From Linyphia triangularis (lineage: Eukaryota; Arthropoda; Arachnida; Araneae; Linyphiidae), in the NCBI GenBank assembly GCA_963978545.1, contig OZ021726.1, forward strand, positions 56,842,959 to 56,906,958: 64,000 nucleotides of DNA, in the 5' to 3' direction. Below are positions 1 to 15,851 of this stretch, one piece after another (position 1 is the first letter of the stretch; each line of letters begins with the position of its first letter). The notes beneath the pieces were generated by a model. The model ran no database searches and was not told the origin of the DNA. It was given only the letters and a program-made list of their open reading frames with translations. Both the position numbers and the translations under genes were made by a program.

Positions 1-109
1 TTTTTTTTTTTTAAATCTTTCCCATTGAATATCTGTAACAAAATCGCAATTTTACTAGTTTGGCGACAACGGGTTACCAGATACTTGCAAAATTGCCTTT
101 TTTGGGTAT

Positions 110-580
110 TGTTATGAATTTTTCCGCTGAGGCAATGACGGCACAGTTTTTCAGATAAAAACTAGTATTTATTCTCTTCAGAAAACTCACAAAATTTATT
201 CACAGATAACAGTGCAATCACTATTAATCTTCAATACAAGCTTCAACAAGAACAGCTTCGAATATAGCGATTATACAAGCTCACTCCAATAGGTCAACAA
301 AGCGATCGCGATCAGCTTTCAACGAAATCCGAAGTACATCTGAAAACTTTCCCGTTCTCCAGTCCTTTATATACAAGCGCGTGAGACATTCTCGAAATTT
401 CCAGCCAATTCATCGGAAAGAAATTTCTCGAAACGTCTCGATTACTTCAGGTGTTGCCACCTTTTTCTAACTTGTATAATCGCTATTAATTACTAAATAA
501 AATTGGATAAAAATAAATTACAATAGAATTTTGAAATAATACGTCACTATTTACAATATATACAGACAATTTGTGCAACA
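110..580 (-). repeat. 3' LTR of the retrotransposon
   Basis: The 471-bp LTR bounded by TGTTATG on the plus strand and CAACA at its inner end. It appears identical to the copy at 3172-3642. It contains a minus-strand TATA box (366-373) and minus-strand AATAAA at 168-173, a possible polyadenylation signal. A perfect 16-bp inverted repeat (264-279 against 471-486) lies within it. Confidence 0.95.
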
Positions 581-593
581 TTTCCCCCTTCTT
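581..593 (-). other. Polypurine tract
   Basis: Directly abutting the 3' LTR, the minus strand reads AAGAAGGGGGAAA, a pure purine run of 13. This is the expected position and composition for the plus-strand DNA primer of an LTR element. Confidence 0.8.
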
Positions 594-640
594 AAAGACT
601 GCACGTCCCGGGCAGTGAAGTCCTTAACAGGAAAGGTCAT

Positions 641-3139
641 TCAATCACTTCTATCATAATATGGGGATAGCCTATTGTGATGTACTACTCTAGGTTTACA
701 GGAAGGTGTCCGTTGAATTCTCATCACGACGTCGTTGATCTTCTTAAGGACCCCATACGGCCCTTCCCAGTTCGTCTGGAGCTTAGGGGAGAGTCCTTTC
801 CGACGTTTAGGGTTCCCTAACCACACCTTGTCACCTTCCCGGAATGAACGGTCCATGGCCTTGGCATAGTACCGGATCTTCATGCGCTCCGTCATGATGT
901 TGTTTCTCTCTCTGGCGAACCGATGTACGGCTTCCAAACGTGCCTGCAGATCATCTAGATACTGGACAGGCGAGGAAGGGGTGTCCGGTGGTCGTCCAAA
1001 GAGGAGGTTGCTGGGGAGCCTAAGGTCTCTTCCAAACATCGTTAGAGATGGAGAAAATCCGGTGGTCTCGTGAGTTGCACTCCCGTATGCCAATAGAAGC
1101 GGTAAAAGTTTCTGATCCCCATCTTGCTGGTTATATGATTTTGAGATTGCGTCCGAATCATCCGCGGGTGCAGCTGATAGATCCCGGGACCTCCGTTCGA
1201 TGCTTGTAACAGGAGTACGGATGTCGACTCCCTCTTCACTAACTTTGTCCATTTCCACATGAACCACTTCCTTTGAGGGTTTCATCAACGTCACTTTCTT
1301 CGGTTCTCTTTCCGAGGCTGGTGAGGTACTTTTCATAGATGTGGACTCTTCAGCATTCTCTATGACATTGTCTTCATGAGCCATAATCCGATATACGCAC
1401 AGCTCTTTCATGTCTAGATCGTGCAAAGGAACTTCGCCTCTCCATGTTTGCAGCTTGCTTTCCTCAAAATTCAGCGTAATTCCATTTTTCTTCAAAAAGT
1501 CTAGTCCGAGAATGCATGGATCTACAATTTCGGCAACATAAACGGTGTGCTTGTAGGTGTTAAATCCAAGGGCAATGTCCACTTGCAATTTCCCATGCAC
1601 AGAGATATTACCACCAGACACAGTTTGTAGAGAAACAGAGGGCGCTGTGTAGAGGAGTCGGCTGTTCAGGCGACGAGCCACGTCCGTTCTTACGATCGTT
1701 ACGTTCGCTCCCGAATCGACGATTAGACGACATGGAGTTCCGTTGATCTCCCCCTTCACGAACAAACCCTGGTTTTCTCCTTGACGAGGTGAAACGTGGA
1801 AACGACTGGTCGGGGCTTCACCTGTTCTACATTGCAGCTTCTGCCCTGCGAGATGACATCTTCTTAGATTCAGTTGTGGAGAATCCGTGGTAGTGTTATC
1901 CCTTCTCTTTTTCAAAACAAGGCAGTTTCGTCGTAGATGCCCTTCCCGTTTGCAGTGCCAGCAAACGACTCTGGTCCTTCGATCCCTGGCTCCGGGATAG
2001 CTTCTCATCATTCTATCAATTTTGCTTTCCAGCTCTCGAAGCTTACTGGTGAAAAAGTCAGATGAATCCTCGGCTAATGCACCACGCACATATCGTCGGT
2101 CTTTTCCAGAAGCTAGCTGCGCGGCTTCCACTCTCATGGCGTACACGAGGGCTGACTTCAGGTTTCTGTTTTGAGATAACCTTACCGCCTGCTGCACATC
2201 GGGATCTTGAATAGCGTCGATGAAATACTGCAGAGAAAGATCATTTCGTACATCCGGGGGACAGTCAGGGAAAGCGAGGAGCGACAGTCTTTCTATATCC
2301 GATGCCAATTCTTGAAGAGTTTCATTGGCCTTCTGCTGTCTCACTTTCAGTTGCAGTCTGTTGTAATCCTTAAGATGCTGCTCACCAAACCTTAGCTCCA
2401 ACGCACTCGCCAGCGCCACGAATTCTCCCCGCTTCTCTTCAGGTAGTGTTTGTAAAATGTCAGCAGCTTCACCTCGAAGAGATGCTGCGAGATGGAATGC
2501 TTTCGAAGTATCGTCCCAACCATTCGCAGAAGCAATCATTTCAAATTGCGTTTGATAAACGCGCCAAGACGACTTTCCATCAAAAGGGGCCACTTTGATG
2601 TTAGAGCGCGGCGCCATAAAGGGGATGGAAGCGTTATCCCAATTTGGTGACGCTATGGCCAGAGCTTCACGCGTTTCCATTTTTCGCAGCCTTTCTTCTA
2701 CAACGTCAATGAATTTGTCTTGCTCTTCCTTTAAGGTAGAAACTTTTTCTTGCACGGTGGAAACTTTTTCTTGCATGGTGGAAACTTTTTCTTCAACTTC
2801 ATTTCTCACTGTCTTAAGATCTTCTCTGACATCCAAAATATCCGCCTTCATTGATTGAAGAACACTCTCTGTGCGCTCCATAAATCTATCAACGGACGCA
2901 GAAGATGATTCTTGCTTGGATGCTAAAGCTTTAATGTCACCCGTAATCTCGGCAGCGAATTCAGCATTGGTAGCTTCTTGACGGGCTTGACCGGCGGCAA
3001 TTGCAGCGGCGGTGGACTCTTGTTGGGCCTTCATTTCTTTTACTTCGGCTGAGGCGGTTTCTTGGCAGGCTTTCATTCCAGCAAGCATTTCCATCAACTG
3101 CTTCATTTGGTCTTCCATCATTCCTCTAGTAGTCGGCAT
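641..3139 (-). CDS. Gag-protease fused in frame to the integrase C-terminal tail
   Basis: An uninterrupted 832-residue ORF starting 32 bases inside the 5' LTR. Residues 1-165 are Ala/Glu/Lys-rich and coiled-coil-like, with a short EKVST repeat. About 178-345 is a Gag capsid-like region. A zinc knuckle lies at C393, C396, H401, C406. An aspartic protease follows with DSGA at 475-478 and a later ILGLDFL block. A charged linker of about 100 residues leads at about residue 668 straight into the end of integrase (HETTGFSP), followed by its C-terminal module with WEGPY at 791-795. Reverse transcriptase, RNase H, the integrase zinc finger and the DDE core are absent. Family Pol proteins are normally well over 1000 residues, so this is a clean deletion that kept the frame. 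It could still make particles and process Gag, but cannot copy or integrate DNA on its own. Confidence 0.93.
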   Translation of the reverse strand: MPTTRGMMEDQMKQLMEMLAGMKACQETASAEVKEMKAQQESTAAAIAAGQARQEATNAEFAAEITGDIKALASKQESSSASVDRFMERTESVLQSMKADILDVREDLKTVRNEVEEKVSTMQEKVSTVQEKVSTLKEEQDKFIDVVEERLRKMETREALAIASPNWDNASIPFMAPRSNIKVAPFDGKSSWRVYQTQFEMIASANGWDDTSKAFHLAASLRGEAADILQTLPEEKRGEFVALASALELRFGEQHLKDYNRLQLKVRQQKANETLQELASDIERLSLLAFPDCPPDVRNDLSLQYFIDAIQDPDVQQAVRLSQNRNLKSALVYAMRVEAAQLASGKDRRYVRGALAEDSSDFFTSKLRELESKIDRMMRSYPGARDRRTRVVCWHCKREGHLRRNCLVLKKRRDNTTTDSPQLNLRRCHLAGQKLQCRTGEAPTSRFHVSPRQGENQGLFVKGEINGTPCRLIVDSGANVTIVRTDVARRLNSRLLYTAPSVSLQTVSGGNISVHGKLQVDIALGFNTYKHTVYVAEIVDPCILGLDFLKKNGITLNFEESKLQTWRGEVPLHDLDMKELCVYRIMAHEDNVIENAEESTSMKSTSPASEREPKKVTLMKPSKEVVHVEMDKVSEEGVDIRTPVTSIERRSRDLSAAPADDSDAISKSYNQQDGDQKLLPLLLAYGSATHETTGFSPSLTMFGRDLRLPSNLLFGRPPDTPSSPVQYLDDLQARLEAVHRFARERNNIMTERMKIRYYAKAMDRSFREGDKVWLGNPKRRKGLSPKLQTNWEGPYGVLKKINDVVMRIQRTPSCKPRVVHHNRLSPYYDRSD

Positions 3140-3154
3140 TCAAGATGACTTGAC

Positions 3155-3170
3155 CCCACTTCTGACACCA
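3155..3170 (-). other. Primer-binding site, tRNA-Leu type
   Basis: One base inside the 5' LTR the minus strand begins TGGTGTCAGAAGTGGG. The plus strand here, CCCACTTCTGACACCA, looks like the 3' end of a tRNA with CCA, and matches my recollection of the tRNA-Leu(CAA) acceptor and T-arm. It would prime minus-strand cDNA. The tRNA assignment is from memory and should be compared with the host tRNA set. Confidence 0.75.
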
Positions 3171-3171
3171 C

Positions 3172-3642
3172 TGTTATGAATTTTTCCGCTGAGGCAATGA
3201 CGGCACAGTTTTTCAGATAAAAACTAGTATTTATTCTCTTCAGAAAACTCACAAAATTTATTCACAGATAACAGTGCAATCACTATTAATCTTCAATACA
3301 AGCTTCAACAAGAACAGCTTCGAATATAGCGATTATACAAGCTCACTCCAATAGGTCAACAAAGCGATCGCGATCAGCTTTCAACGAAATCCGAAGTACA
3401 TCTGAAAACTTTCCCGTTCTCCAGTCCTTTATATACAAGCGCGTGAGACATTCTCGAAATTTCCAGCCAATTCATCGGAAAGAAATTTCTCGAAACGTCT
3501 CGATTACTTCAGGTGTTGCCACCTTTTTCTAACTTGTATAATCGCTATTAATTACTAAATAAAATTGGATAAAAATAAATTACAATAGAATTTTGAAATA
3601 ATACGTCACTATTTACAATATATACAGACAATTTGTGCAACA
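3172..3642 (-). repeat. 5' LTR of the retrotransposon
   Basis: The promoter-proximal LTR relative to the minus-strand ORF. Its sequence matches the LTR at 110-580 without visible difference, which implies little time since insertion. It is followed on the plus strand by GTAT, the target duplication. Confidence 0.95.
3428..3435 (-). promoter_or_regulatory. TATA box in 5' LTR
   Basis: The minus strand reads TATATAAA here, the only strong TATA motif in the LTR. It is the likely core promoter of the genomic RNA. The same site in the 3' LTR is at 366-373. Confidence 0.6.
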
Positions 3643-3646
3643 GTAT

Positions 3647-4642
3647 ATTGTAATAGAATTTCGTTGTGTTGTAGTTGACTCCAGTATTTGAACATTTTAC
3701 AGTCACTGATCTCTAATTAGAACTTCTGAGTTATCATTGTGTTTCATAAATGTTTTAAATAACTTAGTACAATCCTCCCTTGCACTTCCTAAAATCTTCA
3801 TATACATAAAATTTGGAATAAAACTTATGGTTTCTTTTTGTTTTTAAAACAATTCTCTATTTTGTTTCTAATATTGAGTTAAATGTAAATTTGCAGGACA
3901 AAAGGTGGAAATCTTAGAAAATGCTTTTATACGAAATACATATTACCTATAAAAAAAAAGCCTGTCCAACAAAGGAAGTTAAATGTAATCTCCCCTCCCC
4001 CCCCCCCCCTTCCCCTTAACTTATTTTGATGTTGAATTAAAAACTAATTATTCGTTTTTCTGTGGACTAAGGTTTAGATACATATTCTTTCTTTGATTGA
4101 TAATTCTTTAAGATTAAAATTTCATCTTAAAAATGTTAGCAAATTAAATATCATTAGTTAAGCAATTTGTAAGCATACTGGAATTAAAGAACTTGGATTT
4201 AAAAAATGACTAAATTTATCTTTTCATTAAAAAAGATTTTGTACTTTAATCAAGTTCATAAATTGCACTTGAATCTTCTTTGGAATTCTATTCATATAAA
4301 TGAAATAACACCAGTGAATGAGTCAGACAAATAAATTTCATATAGATGTTTTATTCTTACAATAAAATTGGAAAAGTCTATAAATCAATAACTAAAAACA
4401 TTTAAATTTTCACTTAAATACCACCAGTATAAGTTTTTACAAAAAAAAAAATCCTGAGTGTATATTTAAATAAAATAATCCATTTTTTTTAATTTTGAAA
4501 AGAATCATCCCAGATCATTATTGCAGTTGAAGGTTTATGAACAAGGAAGAGGAGCGATTCACGGCAGGTCCGAGTTGACCAAGATTCAGAAGCCAATTTT
4601 AAAAGTATTGCTAATAATAGAATTCATTGGAAACAAACGCCT
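3647..4642. other. Gene-less AT-rich stretch
   Basis: No coding potential, tRNA or paired repeat ends were recognised. It contains a C-run near 3996-4009 and short poly-A tracts. Confidence 0.6.
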
Positions 4643-4790
4643 GTGAGTAAAGCAATTCCCATCTCGATTCTGGTCTCGCCTATCAAAAGTGCCATGTTTG
4701 AATCCTGTGTTAGGCGTCAATGTTCATTTGGGTTCAGAATCCATGTCAAGTTGTATGTCCTGGAATGAGAAACCGTTATCAGGCACAAAA
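4643..4790 (+). repeat. Possible degenerate tRNA-derived SINE
   Basis: A B-box-like GTTTGAATCCTGTGTTAGGC near 4688 resembles the corresponding part of the clear SINE at 25664-25840 (GGTTCGAGTCCCGTGTTAGGC). An A-box-like stretch lies about 45 bases upstream. No target duplication was found, so this is a tentative old relative. Confidence 0.35.
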
Positions 4791-4842
4791 ATATGTTGTT
4801 AAACGTACAAACCGAAAATACAAAGATTGCAGGAACTTTAAA

Positions 4843-6015
4843 CAGGCGTGCAACCAGGGGAAAGGTTTTTAGGATTCGAACACCCCCCTAGAATCCCCAA
4901 CATTCCCAGTGTTTTGTTATGAATGAATAAGAAACACTTGGTAACCGAAAATAATTTCAAAGGATACGTTTTTAATCTACCGTTATTCAGACAGAGTAAG
5001 CTAATGTATCGCACTAAAGTAGGTATTAGACTCCAAAACTGAAATAAATGACATATTTGTAAATCTCATACTATCAAAAAATCATTGTAGATTGCTTTTT
5101 GACTTCTTGGGTCCAATAAAAAGTATTGTTTAAAAATTTTATAAACATGGATGTCTATTTTCCAAATGTTGTTATTGTGTTTCAGTGCTTCTTGCCTTTT
5201 ATTTCAAACACCATTAAGGTATCCGACTAGGTTCGGAGACTTTTTTTTTAAACTTCCATTTAATTGGCATAACTTTTGCATTTTAAGGTAAAATATATCT
5301 TAGAATAAAGGTATGGACTAAAAAAAATATTTTTAAATATTGAATATTTTTCAAAATTTGAAACATTTTTAGACTAATTTTTAAATAAACGTTCACAACA
5401 TAAAAAAAAATTCCACTTACATTTTATGAAATTTTCTTTGACTAACATGTTGCTTGAACTATCCTTTATGGCCTTGAACTATGAAATAGGTATATTCCAA
5501 ATTTTAACTGAGGTATGGGTGTTGGTGTACATAACCTTACTTTCTTCGAGAAAACAACAAGTGTCATTACATAAAATCCTCCAAAAAAAAAAAAGAAAAC
5601 ACATTTAAAATCAAAATATCTCAAAATGGTAGTTCAGTGCACTAGGAAATGCCCTGAAGTTTATGTAAAAAAAATATCAAACAGATATGTAAAATGATTC
5701 TGATATTGCTGTTTGTGTGCTTCTCTAATTGAATAAACAAGAAATTTTTTGCATCGATTTATGATCTAGGTTACATGGATAATACAGGATATAGAAAAAA
5801 AATGCCATATTAGGTTTTTATGTATAACTTGAATACTGGACAAAAACCATTTTAATATTTTGGCATATGAGACACATTAAGAAACTGCAAAAATATTGAT
5901 TGGTGAAAAATATAAGATGAGGAATTTTTACGTAGAACTTGTTTTTGTAACAGAAATACAGAAGTTAACTTGATGGAAAGACCCCTCCCACAGAAATTTT
6001 CTGGTTGCACCCCTG
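4843..6015. mobile_element. Non-autonomous hAT-like DNA transposon
   Basis: Terminal inverted repeats of 15 bp: CAGGCGTGCAACCAG on the left and CAGGGGTGCAACCAG (reverse complement of 6001-6015) on the right, 14 of 15 matching. The flanking 8-mers are ACTTTAAA (4835-4842) and ACGTTAAA (6016-6023), 7 of 8 matching. An 8-bp duplication with CAG ends is the hAT signature. The 1173-bp interior has no transposase-like ORF. Confidence 0.8.
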
Positions 6016-6023
6016 ACGTTAAA

Positions 6024-8370
6024 ACTAGTTCCATGATGCAATAGTGAATACTAAATGGTTTGCAATTCTGGGAAGGTTTCAAAAAGTGCTGACTAATGCT
6101 GTACCATGAAAATAATTACATGAAGCTGACTAGAAAATAAATGTGGGAAAAGTGTCAGAGGGGATTTCAGTCGAGATGCATTTAAAGACTTGATGTTGAT
6201 GGTAATTTTAAATAAAAGCATATTGTTACATATTAAAATATTTGAGTAGCATAACAAATTAACTATAACACATTATGCAGTATTAGAGAGAAGTTGCAGC
6301 TTGCATGTTTCAATTTTTATTATTTTCATATAATTAATTTCACAGAAACAAAAAAGTTGGATGTAAACACAAATAGAAATTTTTAAAGGTCAGCCAGTAA
6401 GAAAAAAAAACTTTTTTCTATAATAGTTTAAATGCATTGGATGAAAATCTTGGTTTGCAGTCTAAGCCATTGCAGCATATTCGAGTGGATGACAAATCAG
6501 GAAAAACCAATTCGAAGACATCTCTTGCATACTTGTACACTCTTGTAGAGGAGTAAAATTTAAATGCCTTTATACCTTTTCTTGTTATTCATCAGCACTC
6601 TTTTTGTCAGTTCCCAAAATACATTCGAAAATATAAAAATTTCAGAAACATTTTCACAAATAAAGTTGTTTCCTTAGCGTTAATAACTTCAGCCAAAATA
6701 ACAACGTTGATAATTTCAGCCAAGTGTTTAAAAAAAAAAAAAAAAATCCCCATTCTACTTATACTTTGCTGCAAGTTTTTTTACAACACATTTATACTAA
6801 TTTTCATTACATTTTAACTCTCTGCTTTAAGTGGTTCAATGTTTTTTTGTAATTGTGATAACATCCAACAGCCAATTACTTCAAGTCTAACAGTTGATGA
6901 AGACAAGTTGCACTCTGCTTGTTAGCTTTCTTTCACAACCTAGAAAAGAAATTATAATTGGATTAACATTGTTTTCAAAGAATTTTTTGACTTACTATCC
7001 TATCTCTGATTCAGACTAAAAAACATTTGCTATTGATGGCATAAATTTTCCATTAAATGACATTCAAAAACAATTTTTAGTTACGAATTAGTTTCTTTCA
7101 CAACTTTTGCACAAGCAGTAGAACTTAAATTACAAAAACACTCAACATGCATTCAGAGATAAAAGGAGTCAATTGTGATAACATCCGACAGCCAATTACT
7201 TCAAGTCTAACAGTTGATGAAGACAGTTGTACTCTGCTTGTTAGTTTTCTTTCACAACCCAGAAGAGCAAACAAATATTGAAATTATAATGTTAATCTTT
7301 AAACAAAATATACATATCTACAAAATTTGCTGATAAAAAAACTGCATAAATTATCCATCTGTGAAATCCATCTTATGTTGGGTCCTCCTTATGTTGTGTA
7401 ATAATTGAGTAAATTTATGACTGAAATTTGTACCAAAACATTTAAGCTTAAAGCATAATTCCAACTATAACAGCTTTAAAACTACCATTATTTGACTCTA
7501 TATATTCACTAGTATTTTAACTAAATTCAAATACCCAAATGTAAACAAACATCTTATTGTTGACATTCTTAACGTTGGCACACATAATTCATTCTAGTAG
7601 CCATTATTTAAGACATACTACTTTTGAATATAATATACTACACGAGATATACGTATAATTTATATGTATTTTAATTCAATTAGAGCACATAAATGTAAAC
7701 AACCGCTAATGTTCAGAAGTACTTCAACAAAAGTAATTAAGGAACTATTTCTGTAAATTATATGAATGCCAAATGTCACAGATGCTTCCCTCAGACACAA
7801 TCAATATGGGATTAGATAATTCTTATCTTTTATCAAAAGTTACATTATAATTTAAAATATTTTAAAAATCAATAATAAGTAAAAAGGAACAGTTAGGCTT
7901 TCATACGAGTGGTTTTAACAGGTATTATTTTCCTACTATCTCTATAAGTACAACCAAAAACATTGTAGTTAGGCATATTATAATGTGATTGTGAAACATA
8001 GTGCCGTTTCAATTCCGCGAAGGATTGCCGTCGCCAAGCTTACTAGGGTTGCCTTTCGGAATTTGACGGAAATTACTTAAAAATATATTTGTATGTTTTA
8101 ACACAATAAAAAATACTAATAATTATACTAACCCAAAGCTAGATGTTAGGAATATGACAGTTTTCCTTGACAGTTGCTGTTTTCATTATATAATCCATAT
8201 CATTCCAACGATTTAGCATCGTTTCAAGTTTGAATATATAAAGCTTGTTCTTGTTATAAACATTATCATTCAAGTATTCAAGTCTTTAAAACTTTCAGTG
8301 AAATAAAACTACTGCAGGTGTTTTACACGGTGCACGAGAGTATGAGGGTAGGAAGAGTGGTGGGGGAGGG
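6024..8370. other. Gene-less AT-rich stretch with a local duplication
   Basis: Apart from the roughly 100-bp direct repeat at 6851-6950 and 7171-7268 listed separately, no coding, RNA or mobile-element structure was recognised. Confidence 0.6.
6851..7268. repeat. Direct repeat pair, about 100 bp, offset 320 bp
   Basis: Positions 6851-6950 and 7171-7268 share nearly the same sequence, both beginning AATTGTGATAACATCC and containing the run to TTTCTTTCACAACC with only a few substitutions and a short indel. They are separated by about 220 bp of unrelated AT-rich DNA. No ORF crosses them. Confidence 0.9.
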
Positions 8371-8381
8371 GAATTGACGCT

Positions 8382-8826
8382 CCAGTAAATAGAAAATGTT
8401 TTATCTACTGGAATCACCAGCCAGAGGCGATCACGTGACAAACTGGCTTATCCTGAGACTGGAATGATGCGTTTACACGCTACCAGCTGTGACGTCACAC
8501 GACTAGGGATCTCAACTGGAACGCTGACTGGTAGCGTGTAAATCAGGCATTACTCTCCGTATTCGCTGGAACGTGAGCATCACATAAACCTGATTTATAC
8601 GCTACCATTCGGGCCTCCAGTTCAGATCGCCAGTTCTGTGACTTCAGCTAAGCAACCGTTGCGCCGTCTATCGGTGATCACGACAGAGAACACGTGATTG
8701 GTTGATAGGAGTCGCCGGCGCCAGTAAATAGAAAATGTTTGGTTTACTGGAACCAGTAGCCTGCTAACGTCACTGGCTGGCGATCTAAACTGGAACCTCG
8801 ACTGGTAGCGTGTAAATCCGGTTTTA
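8382..8826. mobile_element. Cluster of GC-rich inverted-repeat MITEs
   Basis: Two inverted-repeat units share the end motif GATTTACACGCTACCAG. Unit 1 (about 8462-8551) has arms at 8471-8486 and 8528-8543. Unit 2 (about 8586-8826) has arms of roughly 60 bp at 8592-8650 and 8760-8818, imperfect but clear. A 19-bp perfect direct repeat, starting CCAGTAAATAGAAAATG, lies at 8382-8400 and 8721-8739, so a third related fragment precedes unit 1. GC content is far above the flanks. There is no coding capacity. I do not recognise the superfamily and no target duplication was established. Confidence 0.75.
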
Positions 8827-14443
<5,617 letters not shown>

Positions 14444-15851
14444 TATTACAGGTGCAATTTCAACACCCTTCGCGGTTTTTCATACCTTTGATTTCTCAAC
14501 AATGCATGAAAATGGATGTTGTAATTTCAATTTTCCTAAATTTCTTTCCTTAATCGGTAATTCGATAAAAAGGTCAGGGGTTGAGGTTGTTCTAGGTATT
14601 ATATTCGACAAGAGGAAATATTGTATTGGCATAACTTTACGATGTATTAAATTCTTTTCATTACTCAACTTATAAATTTTTCAATCTTAGTCTTTTATTT
14701 CATAAAAACTTTACTTTAGTTATACAAGTCTATAGCTTTTTTTGCCACTTGTAGAATATACTAGAAACATTTAATTTATTGTTAACCTTATAAATGGAAA
14801 TATTAGATAACTGGAAAAGTAAAGTTAAAGATAATTAATGTTGCAGTATTTTTAACAAAATTCAATTGAGCAAAAATCTTCTTTATTATTAAAATTGAAT
14901 TAAAAATGAAACAAATGAATCTCATTCACAATTTCGTCAATACTTAGTTTTTGTTGTTTAAATTTAGAATAGAACTATGGACTAGGATTGAAGCTAATTT
15001 TTATAATAAAAGGTGGATCCAGTGTTTGTTTTATGAAGGGGACAGAAAAGTTTTCAAAATTGTGATTGCAGATGAATATATTTTATTTGCAATTAAAATA
15101 ATAGGACATCAAGAAACCTTTTATTCGCCTTAATATTTTTATCTCAGATAATGTTTAATTAAATAGAAACAAGTTTAGCCAGCATACTTACTAACTTTTT
15201 CAAAATCTTATTTAACTATTTGTTTAAAATTATTGTATTTCACTACTTCGGTTTTATTGTTTAAATTTCAGAATATTAGTATAATTAAATATTTAAATCA
15301 TAAATATAAATTACTTAAATTAAAATCATGAAATTTAACAAGGTACAAAAAATGAATTCACCAAAAACCTTCAAGAAATCTTTATCCAAAATGAAGCTTT
15401 ATTATTTAAAAGATAATATAGAATATTCTGTATGTATGTCTGTATTAGAGATAACAAACACATCGACATGCTTTAAAATACTTTAAATAATTTTTAAGTT
15501 ACAACTAATTTCACGTGACTTTTTGCTACCTATAAAATGAAGTTTCCTGGCAACGTCAAAACGATATTAAAGGAATAGTGTCGCTAGAACTGCATGCTTA
15601 ACACTTAACAGCTTTGAAACGATGTTGGTGACAACTTTAAATCTAGGCTTGTTGTAGGCTTTTCTTTAAACAGAACCCATTAAATTTCCGGGACTTGTTT
15701 AATTTTCCTAAAAAGGAATTTTATGTAATGTTTATGATGACTGGAAATAATGTGTAATGGCTGTGATTGATTGATAATTTAACAAAATTTATGGCAAAAG
15801 CAATGTTGCGCAACCCACAATAGTTTTGTGAAGCCAACAATCGCCTAGAAC
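14444..15851. other. Gene-less AT-rich stretch
   Basis: No coding or structural element was recognised. Confidence 0.6.

Larger units (their letters stand above)
110..3642 (-). mobile_element. Ty3/gypsy (412/mdg1-like) LTR retrotransposon, internally deleted
   Basis: A complete LTR retrotransposon lying on the minus strand. Two 471-bp direct repeats (110-580 and 3172-3642) read as identical by eye, start with TG and end with CA, and are flanked by the 4-bp duplication GTAT (106-109 and 3643-3646). The internal region carries a tRNA-type primer-binding site next to the 5' LTR, a polypurine tract next to the 3' LTR, and one long ORF of Gag-protease-integrase C-terminus. No reverse transcriptase, RNase H or integrase catalytic core is present, so the internal region is only about 2.6 kb. 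Intact LTRs and target duplication indicate a recent insertion. Copying would need enzymes in trans from a full-length relative. Family placement rests on the wording of the Gag and integrase tail, not on a search. Confidence 0.95.

Noticed and set aside
4869..4880. Minus-strand B-box GTTCGAATCC as a second SINE
   Set aside because: It lies within the left arm of the 4843-6015 element, with no A box or tRNA-like structure at the right spacing.
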